From Nageia nagi (lineage: Eukaryota; Pinophyta), in assembly GCA_050084985.1 (NCBI GenBank), contig JBITNC010000001.1, positions 204,910,001 to 204,974,000 on the forward strand: a stretch of 64,000 nt of DNA, given 5' to 3'. Each line of letters starts with the position of its first letter. The first letter of the stretch is position 1. The position numbers were made by a program, and so were the translations under genes. The notes below the pieces were generated by a model. The model saw only the letters and a list, made by a program, of their open reading frames with translations. It searched no databases and was not told where the DNA came from. Below, in pieces: positions 1 to 11,301 of the stretch.

Positions 1-720
1 TTTTGTGTATTTGGGCCATGTTATTGATCATGGACAACTTAAGATAGATCCTAGTAAAGTAAGTGCTATAGTAGATTGGCCAAGGACATCTAACGTAACT
101 AAAGTGAGGATTTTTGTAGGTGCTATATAATATTGAGAAAGTTTATTATTGATTTTTCTTATATTGCTTCACCTTTACATGATGTAATCGACAAGATGCA
201 AGTTTTCCAATGGGGGAAACAACAACAAACATATTTTGATACTTTGAAGCAAAATATGATTGGTGCACATGTGCTATCACTTTTTGATTTGTAGAAGCCA
301 TTTGAAGTGGAGACCGATGCAAGTATCTATGCCATGGGAGCCATTTTGTTATAAGAAGGTAAATTAATTTGCTATCATTATGAAAAGCTTAGTTGGGCTA
401 TTTTGAATTATCCTACTTATGATAAGGAAATGTATGCATTGGTTCAAGATGTCAAAAAGTGGAAAAAATTACTTAATGGGGAAAGAAAAAGTCATTCATA
501 CTAATCATAAACCATTAAAATATTTATAAACTTAATCAAATTTGCAACAAATTAGACACTATAGATGGATGAGGTTTCTGCAACAATTTCATATAGTGAT
601 TAAGTATAAGAAAATAACAAAGAATAAGGTTGCTAATATGCTTTCTAGATCACTTGTAACTATAGATTCCATGCCATCAATGACATGCAATACTGATTTT
701 GGGTCATTAACAATGTACAA
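1..720 (+). pseudogene. Ty3/gypsy reverse transcriptase C-terminus and RNase H (decayed)
   Basis: This is the 3' part of a retrotransposon pol gene that copies the element RNA and degrades the RNA strand. Broken frames read the RT thumb motif 'YLGHVIDHGQLK', then an RNase H beginning 'FEVETDAS' (the Asp is the first catalytic residue). These are followed by 'NYPTYDKEMYAL', 'THTNHKPLKYL'-like text and 'HYRWMRFLQQFHIVIKY'. Stops and at least two frameshifts interrupt it, so it is not functional. The RT palm lies left of the window. Integrase follows directly on the same strand, giving the Ty3/gypsy order RT-RNaseH-INT. The family is clear; the lineage is judged from the chromodomain-like tail further down. 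Confidence 0.85.
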
Positions 721-827
721 ATAGGGTTCAATGAGTTCCCTCTCAATGCTGAAATTTCTTCCTTTTCTATGAGTCATTTTCATAAGCATATGTGTAGGAT
801 TTGAACTTAAAATAAGTGTATGAGTAG

Positions 828-2050
828 TTGTCTTTATCTAGGTCCAAGTATGAGGGTTTGGATGAATTTCATTTGCAAAATGGACTTATTTATCATTTTA
901 ATGCATTAAGTGTACCTGTAGGTGAAAAGATTGGACTTATTAGAGAAGCACATACTTCAAATATAATAGGATATTTTGAGGTTGGAAAGAAATTATACAA
1001 GTTAAAAAGATACATATATTGGCCAAAGATGCAATATCAAGTTACCAAGTACATAAGGGGGTGTTATTTGTGTTGCACTAGTAAGGTAAGTAACAAAAAA
1101 TTGAGTTTGTATCAACCATTTCTAGTACCTTCAGGTCCATGGGAGTGTATCTCAATGGATTTTGTAGGAGTACCTATGACTAAAAGAGGTCATGAATACT
1201 TTTTTGTTGTTGTGGATAGATTTAGCAATATTTGTGTTTTGATTTCGTGTAAAAATACTATAATAGGATAAGATGCTACAAATTTATTATTTTCTCATGT
1301 TTGGGTTCATTTTGGATTGCCTAATTCCATTATTTTAGATAGAGATATTAGATTTTAGGGCAAGTTTTGGACATGTTTGTGGGAAAAGATGGATATAAGG
1401 TTGAATAGGATTACTTCCTTTTATCCTCAAATGGATTGAAAAATAAGGTGGTGAATAGGATAGTGGTTTAAATCTTGAGGGGTTATTGTGGTAAGCATCC
1501 TAAGTCTTAGGATGAACATCTTGAATACATTCAACATGCATACAATAGGGAAATTCATTCTTCCATTAATAAGAGTCCTTTTGATAATTATTTTGGTTAT
1601 TTACCACCTTAACCTTTTGATTGTATTTTTGGATAGGAAAGGAATGAAGAAGATTCACTTGAGAAAGAGGAAAAGAAAGCTAAAATTTTTGTTGAAAAGA
1701 TTAGGCAAATTCATTTGAAAGTTCAAGGGCAACTTGAGACAAGCCAAGCTAAGTAAAATATGAGACATTAAAAACATATATTTGACCATAAGTTTCATGT
1801 GGGATACCATTTTTAGTTACATCTTAGTAAGGATAGGTTACAAGGACCAACCAAGAAGTTGAATCCTTTAAGGTATGGACCATTTGAGATTGTGAAACAA
1901 GTAGGTGATAACGCTTTTAGATTGGATATTTTGGCATATATGAACGTTTATTCAATTATGAATATTGAGAATTTTAAATTGTACAAGCCATCTCTATTGA
2001 TTGAAGATAAATTAGTTTTAGATTAGATTTTTCCATCTCTTGATGACTTA
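828..2050 (+). pseudogene. Ty3/gypsy integrase (decayed)
   Basis: Integrase inserts the element cDNA. The best stretch (828-1270) contains the N-terminal zinc-binding region: 'REAHTSN..GYF' (second His replaced) followed by 'CYLCCTSK', the Cys pair of an HHCC finger. It then reads 'WECISMDFVGVP' with the first catalytic Asp and 'FVVVDRFS'. Further right, other frames give 'ILDRDIRF' (second catalytic Asp) and 'YHLNLLIVF'. The C-terminal domain (about 1860-2010) reads 'YGPFEIVKQVGDNAFRLDI', typical of Ty3/gypsy integrases. Stops and frameshifts make it a pseudogene. Confidence 0.85.
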
Positions 2051-2255
2051 GCTCCTAATACTATGAATGAACTCAAGGAGGATTCCATATTACAAAAGAA
2101 GGTTCATGCTACAAGAAGGGGTGAGATAGAGCTATGGTTGGTTGGATTGAAAGGAAAAAAACCTAATAAAGCCAAGTGGATGGCTAGGTCAAGATTTATG
2201 GAGTTGTATACTCATCTATGCATTTATGGGACCAAATGCTTCTCTATTGGGGAGG
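2051..2255 (+). pseudogene. chromodomain-like tail of the integrase
   Basis: An open stretch from 2063 to 2260 continues the polyprotein after the integrase C-terminal domain. It reads 'ILQKKVHATRRGEIELWLVG' followed by 'KAKWMARS'. This spacing (basic TRRG, an L-W-V-G strand, then a K-W strand) resembles the C-terminal chromodomain-like module of plant chromoviruses, which targets insertion to chromatin. The coding end runs into a purine-rich stretch (about 2247-2255) just before the LTR, which would serve as the polypurine tract. The assignment rests on motif layout by eye. Confidence 0.55.
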
Positions 2256-2835
2256 TGTGATCTAAAATGGATCATGTGTCAAGTTATCTTTTTAGGAGTA
2301 GTACTCATTCCAAAGGTATCTATGCTTTGAGATAGACCAAAGACCAAAATTTGGAGTATTTGGAGAATATAACCATGTTGACTATGATATGCTATACCTA
2401 TTTTTAGGCTATGTACACCTTGATAATTCAGTAGGGGAAATTGAAGGGACATCAACATTTTGGGGAGCTGAGCAGTTTAGTGTCTTCAACTAGCATCTTG
2501 GAGGTGTTTCTAGGCTTATTTAAGGACATGATACTCTCTTATTTTAAGATTTTTTAGGATTGTAAGATTTGAAGGAAGACCAAGAGTCATTCTAGAATTT
2601 TGTAGTTCTAAGATTATTTTCTTCTTATTGTAGGAGGTTGTAGTAATTGTAGGAGATTGTATTTCTATTGCATTGATGGTATTTATATATGCATGTAATA
2701 TTGTAATGTATATAGACAATGAGAGGAGAAGGATACAATTCCAAGCTAGATTAACCCACATTGGATGAATCAAGGTAAATCATTGTGTTGATCTTGTTGT
2801 GTTTGTGTTTGAGATTGCTAGTTTGTAGTGTTACA
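2256..2835 (+). repeat. 3' LTR of the plus-strand chromovirus-like element
   Basis: The stretch begins TGTGATC directly after the purine tract ATTGGGGAGG that follows the pol gene, and a plausible end is ...GTGTTACA at 2835, giving TG...CA ends and about 580 bp. A TATA-like ATTTATATATGC occurs near 2690. The 5' LTR is outside the window, so the ends cannot be checked against a partner and the right end is a best guess. Confidence 0.55.
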
Positions 2836-5800
2836 TTGTTTAATTCTAAATTTATATTCAATTTGTATGACCACATAATTATGAATAAATTTTCATTTGA
2901 ATTTGTAAGCAAGGACTCAAGTATACTATAAGAATCTAATGACTACAAATCAAAAATTGATTATATTTTATTTTTCATGTTTATTAATACTAAACAGATG
3001 CCATTAACAACATATTTTATGTAAAGTTAGCAAACAATTCAAGTGCTATATTCCAATTCTATTTTTGTTGGATCAAAATAGATGCATAAAATGGATACTA
3101 TATGATAAAAAGACAAAATTTAATTTATCAAATCTTATTTAATTAAATGCATGTTCCAAATTTTGATTTTTACGTAGATGCATGTTTTTGGAATGGTGAA
3201 TATCTAAATAATTATTTTCCAATGCCAATTGAATGGATTCTTTTTCTTGAAGTGTAATTCTATTGTTCTCACACTAGCAACAACATGATTAAAGTTAAAT
3301 TATCAATTATTTTAAATATTAATGATGTTATTATGGTTTTAATGGATCAAAATGATTAATATCATACTTGTACAATTGTTAAATAGATGAAAGGTATATA
3401 AGGTCAAAATCGGTAAAAGCAATGCTTATGTGAAAAATGTTATGATATGAAGAAATATTCTTTCTTGAATTTTATGATACATAATGATATCAATTTATGT
3501 TAATTGATAATGTTTCAAAATTGAAAACTTGATATTACATGCTAACAATAGTGTATGTTTACTGTAAATCCATTGCAAATTGGGCATGATATAAACACTT
3601 GAATATATATTTCAAAATTTTATTATTTCATAAATATACACTTTAATGGAAATGCTAAACAAAATTGTAAAAGACATGATTACCAAATTCTATAAAATTA
3701 ATGCTTTCAACGATGTGCTTTTACTTTGAAAATTAATAGTCTATCAATGCAATGAGATCAAATGTGCTAAATTGATAAGTAAGGCCAATGAATATTTGAA
3801 TATTGGTTACTTTTTATGGAATTCAAATGAAATTGTCTCAATGATGGATAAAATTTAAATGTTATGCTAATAAATATTTTCAAGTCCATGGTCATCCCAT
3901 GAGCAAAATCTCTCACAAATTGTAGGTTATTACAAGCTTAGGGAATCAAAGGATCTCATCATCTTGATAATCATAGCTCAATATAACTATGAGTCACAAT
4001 GACCATAGTGACATAATGGATATTATATTTATTTCATCCTTAATTTTTTAATTGATTATTCTTTCATGGGATGTGATCTATGTAGGTATTATGTTGGATT
4101 ATTCTCACAAAGGTATGATCTAGGAGAGTAGGACCTGAATATAGGTACTCTCCTCATTCATGTATTACCCTCACTCTATCTTCTCTTATCTAAACTTCTT
4201 TTGATTATGCTATTTCAATGCTTTTCATTTCAAATCTAAAGAGAGGAAAAATGTAGATTCCTAAAAATGATTTATTATTTATTTAATAAATCATATTTAG
4301 ACTTTCTAAATAACTTATTTTAATATTACAAATGTTAAGATAAAGTTGATATTACAATGCAATACCATAGGTTATATTAAATGCTATATTATTTATCATG
4401 GTTCATATTTTAAAGTATCTTGAATATAAAAATGTTTATATTATTGCTAAAGGTTGGCCTTCACTCCTATCTATGTCTTTGCAGGTTATATATGTGAGTG
4501 GAATAGGTTGACCTCCATATATTGGAACTCTTTGATATGATAATATCTTTTATAAGAGGTTCTATGCCACAATATTCATTAAGAAATTATGTCTCTTGAT
4601 ACCACCTATTATGAGAAATTATTATACTCTAAGCTCAAAAACTTTCTATATTTGGTGCACATTGTAATTTTGCATATTCTACATCATCAATGGTGTTTTT
4701 CATGAGGATCGAGCATTTCAAATTTTGATGATCAAGCTATTAATTCATTCAAATGAATATCCATTACAAACTCACCATGAATTCAATCCTAGTCCTCCAA
4801 ATATTCATTTCTATTTACTTTTGAGGCTTATATATACACTTAATATTAGGTGCATGCTTTTCATGTGTATTATATTTGATATAGTGTACATTATCTATTA
4901 ATTCTTATATTGTAGATCATTTTATTTATTTTATATATTCATATTTTACATAATTTGAGGTCTATAATATACCTAACATCCACATTATTATTCATGCTCA
5001 TGCTTCTATTTAGGACCTAGCATCTATGCTATCATTACTTTTGTTGTGCTCTATAGGGTTCACGCATCAAGGTCACTTATCTTTAGGAAGTTCTTGTCTA
5101 CATATAATTAGCTTCTCCAAGGTAACATCTTATAGGTATTTATATTTCACTTGATTACTTTCTATTTAGTGTGTGTGTTTTATTATATTGATATCTTGAT
5201 ACAATAATCTATTATTCAATATTATATTCATAATTAGATTATTCTCTATTTCCTATTATTTTTGTAATCTATATGTGTATTTAAGTTAAATAACTAAGAT
5301 AATACATTATCACATTTTTAGTAATTTTCTTGGTTTCTACTTAGGTTGATATGTAATTTCCCCTTTTTTATTATTCACATTGTATTTTATGTGGCTTAAT
5401 AAAGTAAAAATAATAAAAGAAAATAATTAAATAATTAAGGGGGAGATATAAGGGTAATGTGTTAGAAGGGATAACATTAATTATTTTTCTTTTATTTGTA
5501 AAATAAGCCTTAAGTCATAATGTGCACCTTGGGGGTTTCCAATGAAGGATTAGCATATGATGTCTATAAAAGCAGGTGAGGGGTGTTCATTTAGATATCT
5601 TGTATAAATGATTAAAAATCCCTACAACTTAACCACTCAAAAAAATTTCAAGGATAATGTTACATTTGCATCTAATTTTTATATGTGTTATATTAAATTG
5701 ATAATAAGAGGGTTGAGAAGATGTCATTTTGTATTCAATGTGCTAAGAAGATATCTAGGACCTAAAAAGGAAGACAAAATGTTATAGGGAGCTTCAAATC

Positions 5801-5860
5801 ACAAGTCCTTGGGACCTTATGATCTTTCATGTGAGGTAAAACCTTGAATCTACATGATTA
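2836..5860. other. non-coding AT-rich DNA, nothing recognised
   Basis: There is no open frame of useful length on either strand and no recognisable protein motif, LTR pair, terminal inverted repeat or RNA gene. Stop codons occur in all frames at the density expected of AT-rich neutral DNA. It is probably very old transposon debris, but nothing in the sequence shows which kind. Confidence 0.6.
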
Positions 5861-6880
5861 TAAGCTCTCTTTTCCTCAATTAGTAGGATGCTAGAAAATA
5901 ATGATATGCCTATTATGCAAGTGTGATACTCAAGCATGCACTATATATAAGCCTAGGTGAGCAAATTTGATAATTATATATGATAATAATGAAAATATAT
6001 AATAATGAATATTCAATATCTAAATATGTATAAAGCTTTCACTAAAATGATTAAATGATGTAAATGAAAAGAATATCAAGACTAACATTGGTGGATTTAA
6101 GCTAAACAAAGATTAATAAACAATAAATATATATCAAACCCTAAGGTTTAGACCTTAAAGGTCAAACCCTAGGTATGAAATATAGCCTAGTTATGCCTAT
6201 GTGTCAAACAAGTAATAAATACACAATATTAATGGAGGATACAAGCCTTCAAGTATAGATTTAATTAATACCTAAACCTATACAACTCATGAAATTCAAT
6301 ATAAATATCACAAGATCTTTAAGCTACAAAAAATACCTCAATCCATCAAGAACAAAGAAGCAATCCTAAGGCTCAAAGGTGTAGGCTCAATACTTGATGT
6401 AAACTCTTCAAAGTGATGTCACAAACTCATATTTGCATGAAAATAATACAAAAATTGTAAATATCATGAAAATTAAAGTGTTAACCTTGAAAAGTGATAC
6501 CTAATCACCTATTTATAAATATTATACAAGATTATCTTGATGATTAAGGACTTGTAGGATTGTCCAAATGATTAGCCAATCATCTAAATGATTGGAACCA
6601 AGGTGTTAGAAATGACTTAAGTGCCAAAATGATGTCAATCAAACCAACTATAAATGTTACATAATATTTCAAATTAACATGATAGTACATGATATGATAA
6701 ATATCATAAATTCTAGTAAAACATCATTAGCAAGGTAAAATGTGATTTTAGGATGTTTATAATTACCCTTTTTATGCTGAGCTTTGAAACCTAAGAGAAG
6801 CTTAGTATAAAAATATGTAATATGATAAAATGATAATCAATAATGATAATGATATATAAGCATAAAATGATCAGGATGAG

Positions 6881-7060
6881 AGCTAGTTTTAATGCACAAC
6901 GGGTCATATAAGATCATCCCAAACATCCAACCTAATTTTGGTTTTGGTGCATGGAAGGTTGTATAAGATTGAATAAAAAATCATGATAATCCAACAAAGT
7001 CTAGTTTTAGCACATGATATATCATATAATATAGAGTTGAACATCAATATGACAAATGGA
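6881..7060. repeat. degenerate tandem repeat, about 60 bp x 3
   Basis: Three successive copies share the pattern 'CTAGTTTTAG(TG)CACA...TCATATAAGAT...GAACATC'. They start near 6882, 6940 and 7005. Copies differ by many substitutions and small indels, so the array is old. No coding potential. Confidence 0.45.
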
Positions 7061-7138
7061 TTAAGTAGTCTATAGAAAAAGAAAGAAAAATTTTAATCTA
7101 TCCAATATAAACTAATCTAAATGCAAAAAAGGGAAATT

Positions 7139-7585
7139 ATCTCTGCTTTGCCCTAGTAGCTAAAGGTATCAAGAAAGTAAATAATATTTGCTTTACCCCA
7201 ATAGTTTAAGGGTGTTTGACTCTACTTTTTCCCAATATTTAGAGGGAATGATCATAGGATTGTAATTATACCAAGTGTTGGATTATAGTGCATAGGCATA
7301 TGATGCTTGAATAAAGTATCAAATGATCTTTGCTTTACACTAGCAGTTGAAGGTAGTTTGATAAAATGATCTCTACTTTTCCCTAATAATTAAAGGGAAA
7401 GTTATTATAGGCTTGCATAACTACCAAGAATTATACCATAGCATACAAGCATATTATGATTGAACAAAATAATAATGATCTCTACTTTTTCCTAGCAATT
7501 AAAGGGTTAAGGATTGTAAGCTTGCAAATATACCAAGCATTAGACCATAGCATGTAAGCATATGATGCTTATACAAAATAAATAA
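7139..7585. repeat. degenerate tandem repeat with a short CTCTACTTTTCCC module
   Basis: A module of the form 'GATCTCTACTTTTTCCCTA..AATTAAAGGG' recurs at about 7139, 7185, 7218, 7325, 7368 and 7477. In the last copies it is coupled to a second module, 'GCTTGCA.ATATACCAAGCATTA.ACCATAGCAT..AAGCATATGATGCTT', giving a higher-order unit of about 110 bp (7368 to 7477). No coding potential. Confidence 0.6.
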
Positions 7586-8397
7586 TAAGTTTAAATATGA
7601 TCATGTATAAGTATGTTTATTTTCAATCTATCATGTTAACCTAAAAATTATCTCATGAATACTTATAATGCAAAATGTTTGATCATACATCTAGGATGTC
7701 CCTAACAAAGTTGATGTTGTACCTATAAAAGTTTTACAAAAATTTGATCAAAATTAAATAGTGTGTAAGCCTTTACCCTTAATTATGGAGGTGTGATGCA
7801 TGACAAGACATGATAACTGATTATTTAATTGAATTACCTATAAAATAATGAAAATGATTGAATATTTACAAAGTAAAATAATACAAAGAAGATCATCTAA
7901 GTGATTGCAAGGTCATTTGAGTAAATACGATTTCATAAAATCATTTGGATGACCTTGGGTTGCCAGGACGATATGATATGTGGAAAAAATAACAAATAAA
8001 ATAAAATAAGGGTTTGATACATATCATTCTAAAAGTGACTATGTTGACTTTGTGATCACAAATTGATACTATAATAGTTACATGTTATTGATGAGGGAGA
8101 CTTCTACATTGAGATATTTGGAATTTTTGCATAGACTATAGGAAGGTTACGTTAGACTAAGGTTGGACACATGGAAGTCATGAACCTTGGGAAAGGTAAA
8201 GGCAAACTTGGGGAAGAATCCCTATCCAAGAACATAAGTCCCTTTAAGAAAACCTTAACTATATTTATTGATAGTGTATAGTAGTAAAATGATAGGTTTT
8301 AACATGGAATAGAAAAATAAAATCCATAGATTTATAGATGAAAAATATAGGGTTTACACAAAACTAGGGTTTTGAATAATATTAGAGAAGACATTAC

Positions 8398-8945
8398 CTA
8401 GTTGTTCTTGAAACAAAACCTAAATAAATACTTCACAACAACATGGCACAAATAGGCCTTTGATATGAATAGAATAGGATATTTTTTATAACACCAAAAA
8501 ATAAGATCCACTCCATTACTAGGGAAAACACAAAATATAGAGGCAATTATACTTTTTAAGTTATGTACTTTATATTTATAAATGAATGTATTTTTATATG
8601 TAATTTTAATAGTTTTATACATTAATAGAAAATATGTAAAATTTTAGAAATATACATGCCTGAGTTTTAAGTTTTTTATTTACATTACTATAAATCGTAC
8701 TTTACCTACGTGATCCAATTTAGGTATTGTTTGAATCTAGGATGATTCGATCAATCATTTGGAAAACCTAGTAAGTTGTCTAACTACCTTTCTAAATCAT
8801 TCTAGGCATGAATAATTTTGACTAATTTAAACCAACTAACAAATGCATCAAATGAACTTGATATGAAATCAAACATGAGATATAGGAAAATAAAATGATT
8901 AACTTAGACATAGAGATGAATGACATAGAAGTAGAATAATGCTTA
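8398..8945. other. non-coding stretch upstream of the old PMD ORF
   Basis: No recognisable gene. A 74-codon minus-strand open frame (8398-8622) is Tyr/Lys/Ile-rich low-complexity and matches no known domain. By analogy with the young element, this interval should hold the first exon and intron of the PMD gene, but neither can be recognised. Confidence 0.4.
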
Positions 8946-10006
8946 TTGATAAAAAAAGTTTCGTCTTATATGGATAGACATGCAAAGCATGCTAACCCAA
9001 GATACCTCATGCATGAGTATCAATTTGATCTAGATAGGTATACATTTATTTTCTTGATAGGGGAGATGACCATTAAACCTAAGGATGGCTATAGGATTTT
9101 CCAGCTCTTGATGGAGGCAAATATGATTATAGTTATGATAGATAGGGTTTTCATATACCCATAAGTGGGCACTATCTATAGGAAATGAGAAATCCAAAAT
9201 GGAGGGGTTCTCATCAAGCCCCTTTATAAGGATGATTGACTTAGATTTTGAGATATGATGGCAATGTTATTGATATCATCATTCATACTACCATATTTCT
9301 CTATACCTTGGTTCCCTTAGAATATGTTTGATATTATTACTAGGATGGTTAGGGATTAAATAATGCTCACCTAGGGGCTAGAATTATTGGCATACACATA
9401 CAACAAGCTAGCAACAATAGCTCAAGGATGATAATGAGTGATCACTTTCTTATTAATCTAGGTGTAGGCTTGGAAGCATATTCAATCAGGGAGACCAAAT
9501 TCATTGCCAACAAGAGTACATGCAGATGATATGATAGGATACACCCCTCTCATTGTTTGATAGGAGCTTCCATACATTAGGTATTAGGAGCACAAGCTAA
9601 AGCGAATATAGCGATGCCCATATGAGGGAATGATAGATTGGTATAGATAGATGCTAGCAGGCCTACAACCTAAGGATATAGAGTGGTATTCATACCTTGG
9701 AAAACCACATTATGTAGAGAAGGATGTGCAACTAGCTTATACTCAATGAACTAGATACATTAGGGGATGATACATTTTATATGTTGAGATCTTTTTCTTC
9801 GAGTGGGTCCAATGATAGTATGGTTTATTCTAGGATATATTGATCTAATGCTCTATGGATGGATAGATAAAGAGGCTCCTATGAGACCATGGATTACATA
9901 TGCAAAGCTAAATGCTACACTTGATGCTCTAATAGCATGATTAATTGTAGGTGATACAAGAACCATCCCAATGTATGATGCCTAATGGGCCTTGTTAACA
10001 TAGATA
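8946..10006 (+). pseudogene. plant mobile domain (PMD) ORF, N-terminal part, old Tat element
   Basis: PMD proteins are transposon-derived plant proteins; host relatives (MAIN/MAIL type) act in gene silencing and genome stability, but their role within elements is unclear. Here the frame reads 'RYTFIFLIGEMTIKPKDGY', matching the PMD signature (aromatic-F-L-P-x-G-E-M-T-hydrophobic-x-x-x-D). It is the equivalent of 'AFQLPTGPITITVEDIHHI' in the better-preserved copy at 32.7 kb. Later pieces in shifted frames include 'VVFIPWKT' and 'WITYAKLNATLDALI'. Many stops and frameshifts occur. The ORF is cut at 10006 by the middle element and resumes at 21445. Its strand is opposite to the old element's pol. 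Confidence 0.5.
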
Positions 10007-11301
10007 TGGTAATTTTAGACACACATCCATGTATCTAAGCCATAGCTATAATTTTGATGAATGATATTTAAGACTAAAAGTTAATATCTAAAGAAGGTTG
10101 GTTCTTATATAGATCAAGCTAGGATTTACGGATTTACCAAAAGGTAAGGTGCAAAAAATCTTATAGAACTAAAATAGTTGGTTATAAGTAAATAAAATAA
10201 ATAATTAGACTAGCTCAGATATCCATTAAAGCAAAATCCAAGTTTATCAGATAGTTTGATTTTATAGCCACCAAATAGAATATGACATTCCAAGTAACTA
10301 TGTTTTACAAAGTGCTTTATAGATATGTATTAACCATTGATAAACTTCCATAATCCTTGAAATGCAAAAAAATATATTACACAACAATTTAATAATAATG
10401 CAAGATAAATCATGGCTAAGAGATCAAGAAGAAAATTGTATTTTATAATCAATGGTGCAAGTATAAAATAGGGGCAATATATACTATATTTTATCCCTTT
10501 CTCCTTTAATGAAGGTCATACATATATCTCCACTTTCAAGATATTCTTCTAACTTCTAACAAACTACTAATAAACTACAAAATATTTGTAACTAATAAGA
10601 TATTTACAAAATATCAGATTTGATTCTCTAATAATAGATCGATAACTCATATTTAAATATACAAATATCTAAATCATTATTTCACATGTATTAACACCCT
10701 CCATATCGATCAAACTTTGGAAAATTGGATATAAGAGTTGTAACCATCTTTTTAGAGAAAAAACATATTTTACTAGGATTCCAACAATATTTACATGTGT
10801 TCGAATTTGGAAGGACTAGTTAAAACCAAATATAGAGAAATTAACACTATTCTGGTGGAATTGTTTGAACATACTTGGAACTAGATTGGCTAAAACTCAA
10901 ATCTTAAAAATGGAAACACTTCATATTGTTAACCTAACTATGATTCATCATGATGTAAGGTTAACTATCACCAATAAGACCTATGCTAAAAAGGATTAAA
11001 GATATTTGATTTCTCCAATGTTCTAATAGAATTTATTTTACTTTGCACTATTGTATCTTTGCTAAAATAAAATGTTCTATAGAACATTCAAAAAATAAAA
11101 AAGTATAACTTTTTTCCATTTTATTGCTTTTCCAATAAACTCTATCTATTCTATTACTATTAGATCTCTGTTAAAATTAAACATTATAGGAAATATTCAA
11201 AATTGACTAAGTATCATCATTCTTTCCAGCTATAAAGAACCAAAATAAATCATACCCATATACAAATCTTCTTATTGCTCCAAAATATGTATGAGTATCC
11301 A
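10007..11301 (-). repeat. left LTR (3' LTR) of the middle element
   Basis: It aligns along its whole length with 20136-21444. Both share 'TGGTAATTTTA' at the start, 'CATGTATCTAAG.CATA.CTATAATTTT', 'CATCCATTAAAG', 'TATCAGATAGTTTGAT' and 'TTCATCATGATGT.AGGTTAACTA'. The last common bases are ATGAGTAT. On the minus strand it would run TGGATACTC...TTACCA. Because the element points left, this is the 3' LTR. Confidence 0.8.

Larger units (their letters stand above)
5861..8397. other. non-coding region, possibly the worn 3' LTR of the old Tat element
   Basis: No coding sequence. By position this is where the 3' LTR of the old minus-strand element should lie (left of its antisense PMD ORF). Weak support: TATTTATAAATATT at about 6513 would be a TATA box on the minus strand, and ATGATTAGCCAATCATC-type inverted motifs near 6570 and 7900 recall the motif-rich LTR of the young element. 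No matching copy was found near 52 kb, so this is only a suggestion. The region also holds the two tandem arrays listed separately. Confidence 0.25.

Noticed and set aside
4092-4140. TGTTGGATTATT as a possible LTR start
   Set aside because: No matching second copy and no CA end, primer-binding site or purine tract nearby.
6139-6172. AAACCCTA motifs and a GGTTT.GACCTT/AAGGTC.AAACC inverted repeat
   Set aside because: Only two telomere-like units, not an array; the inverted repeat is short and isolated, so no interstitial telomere or element end is claimed.
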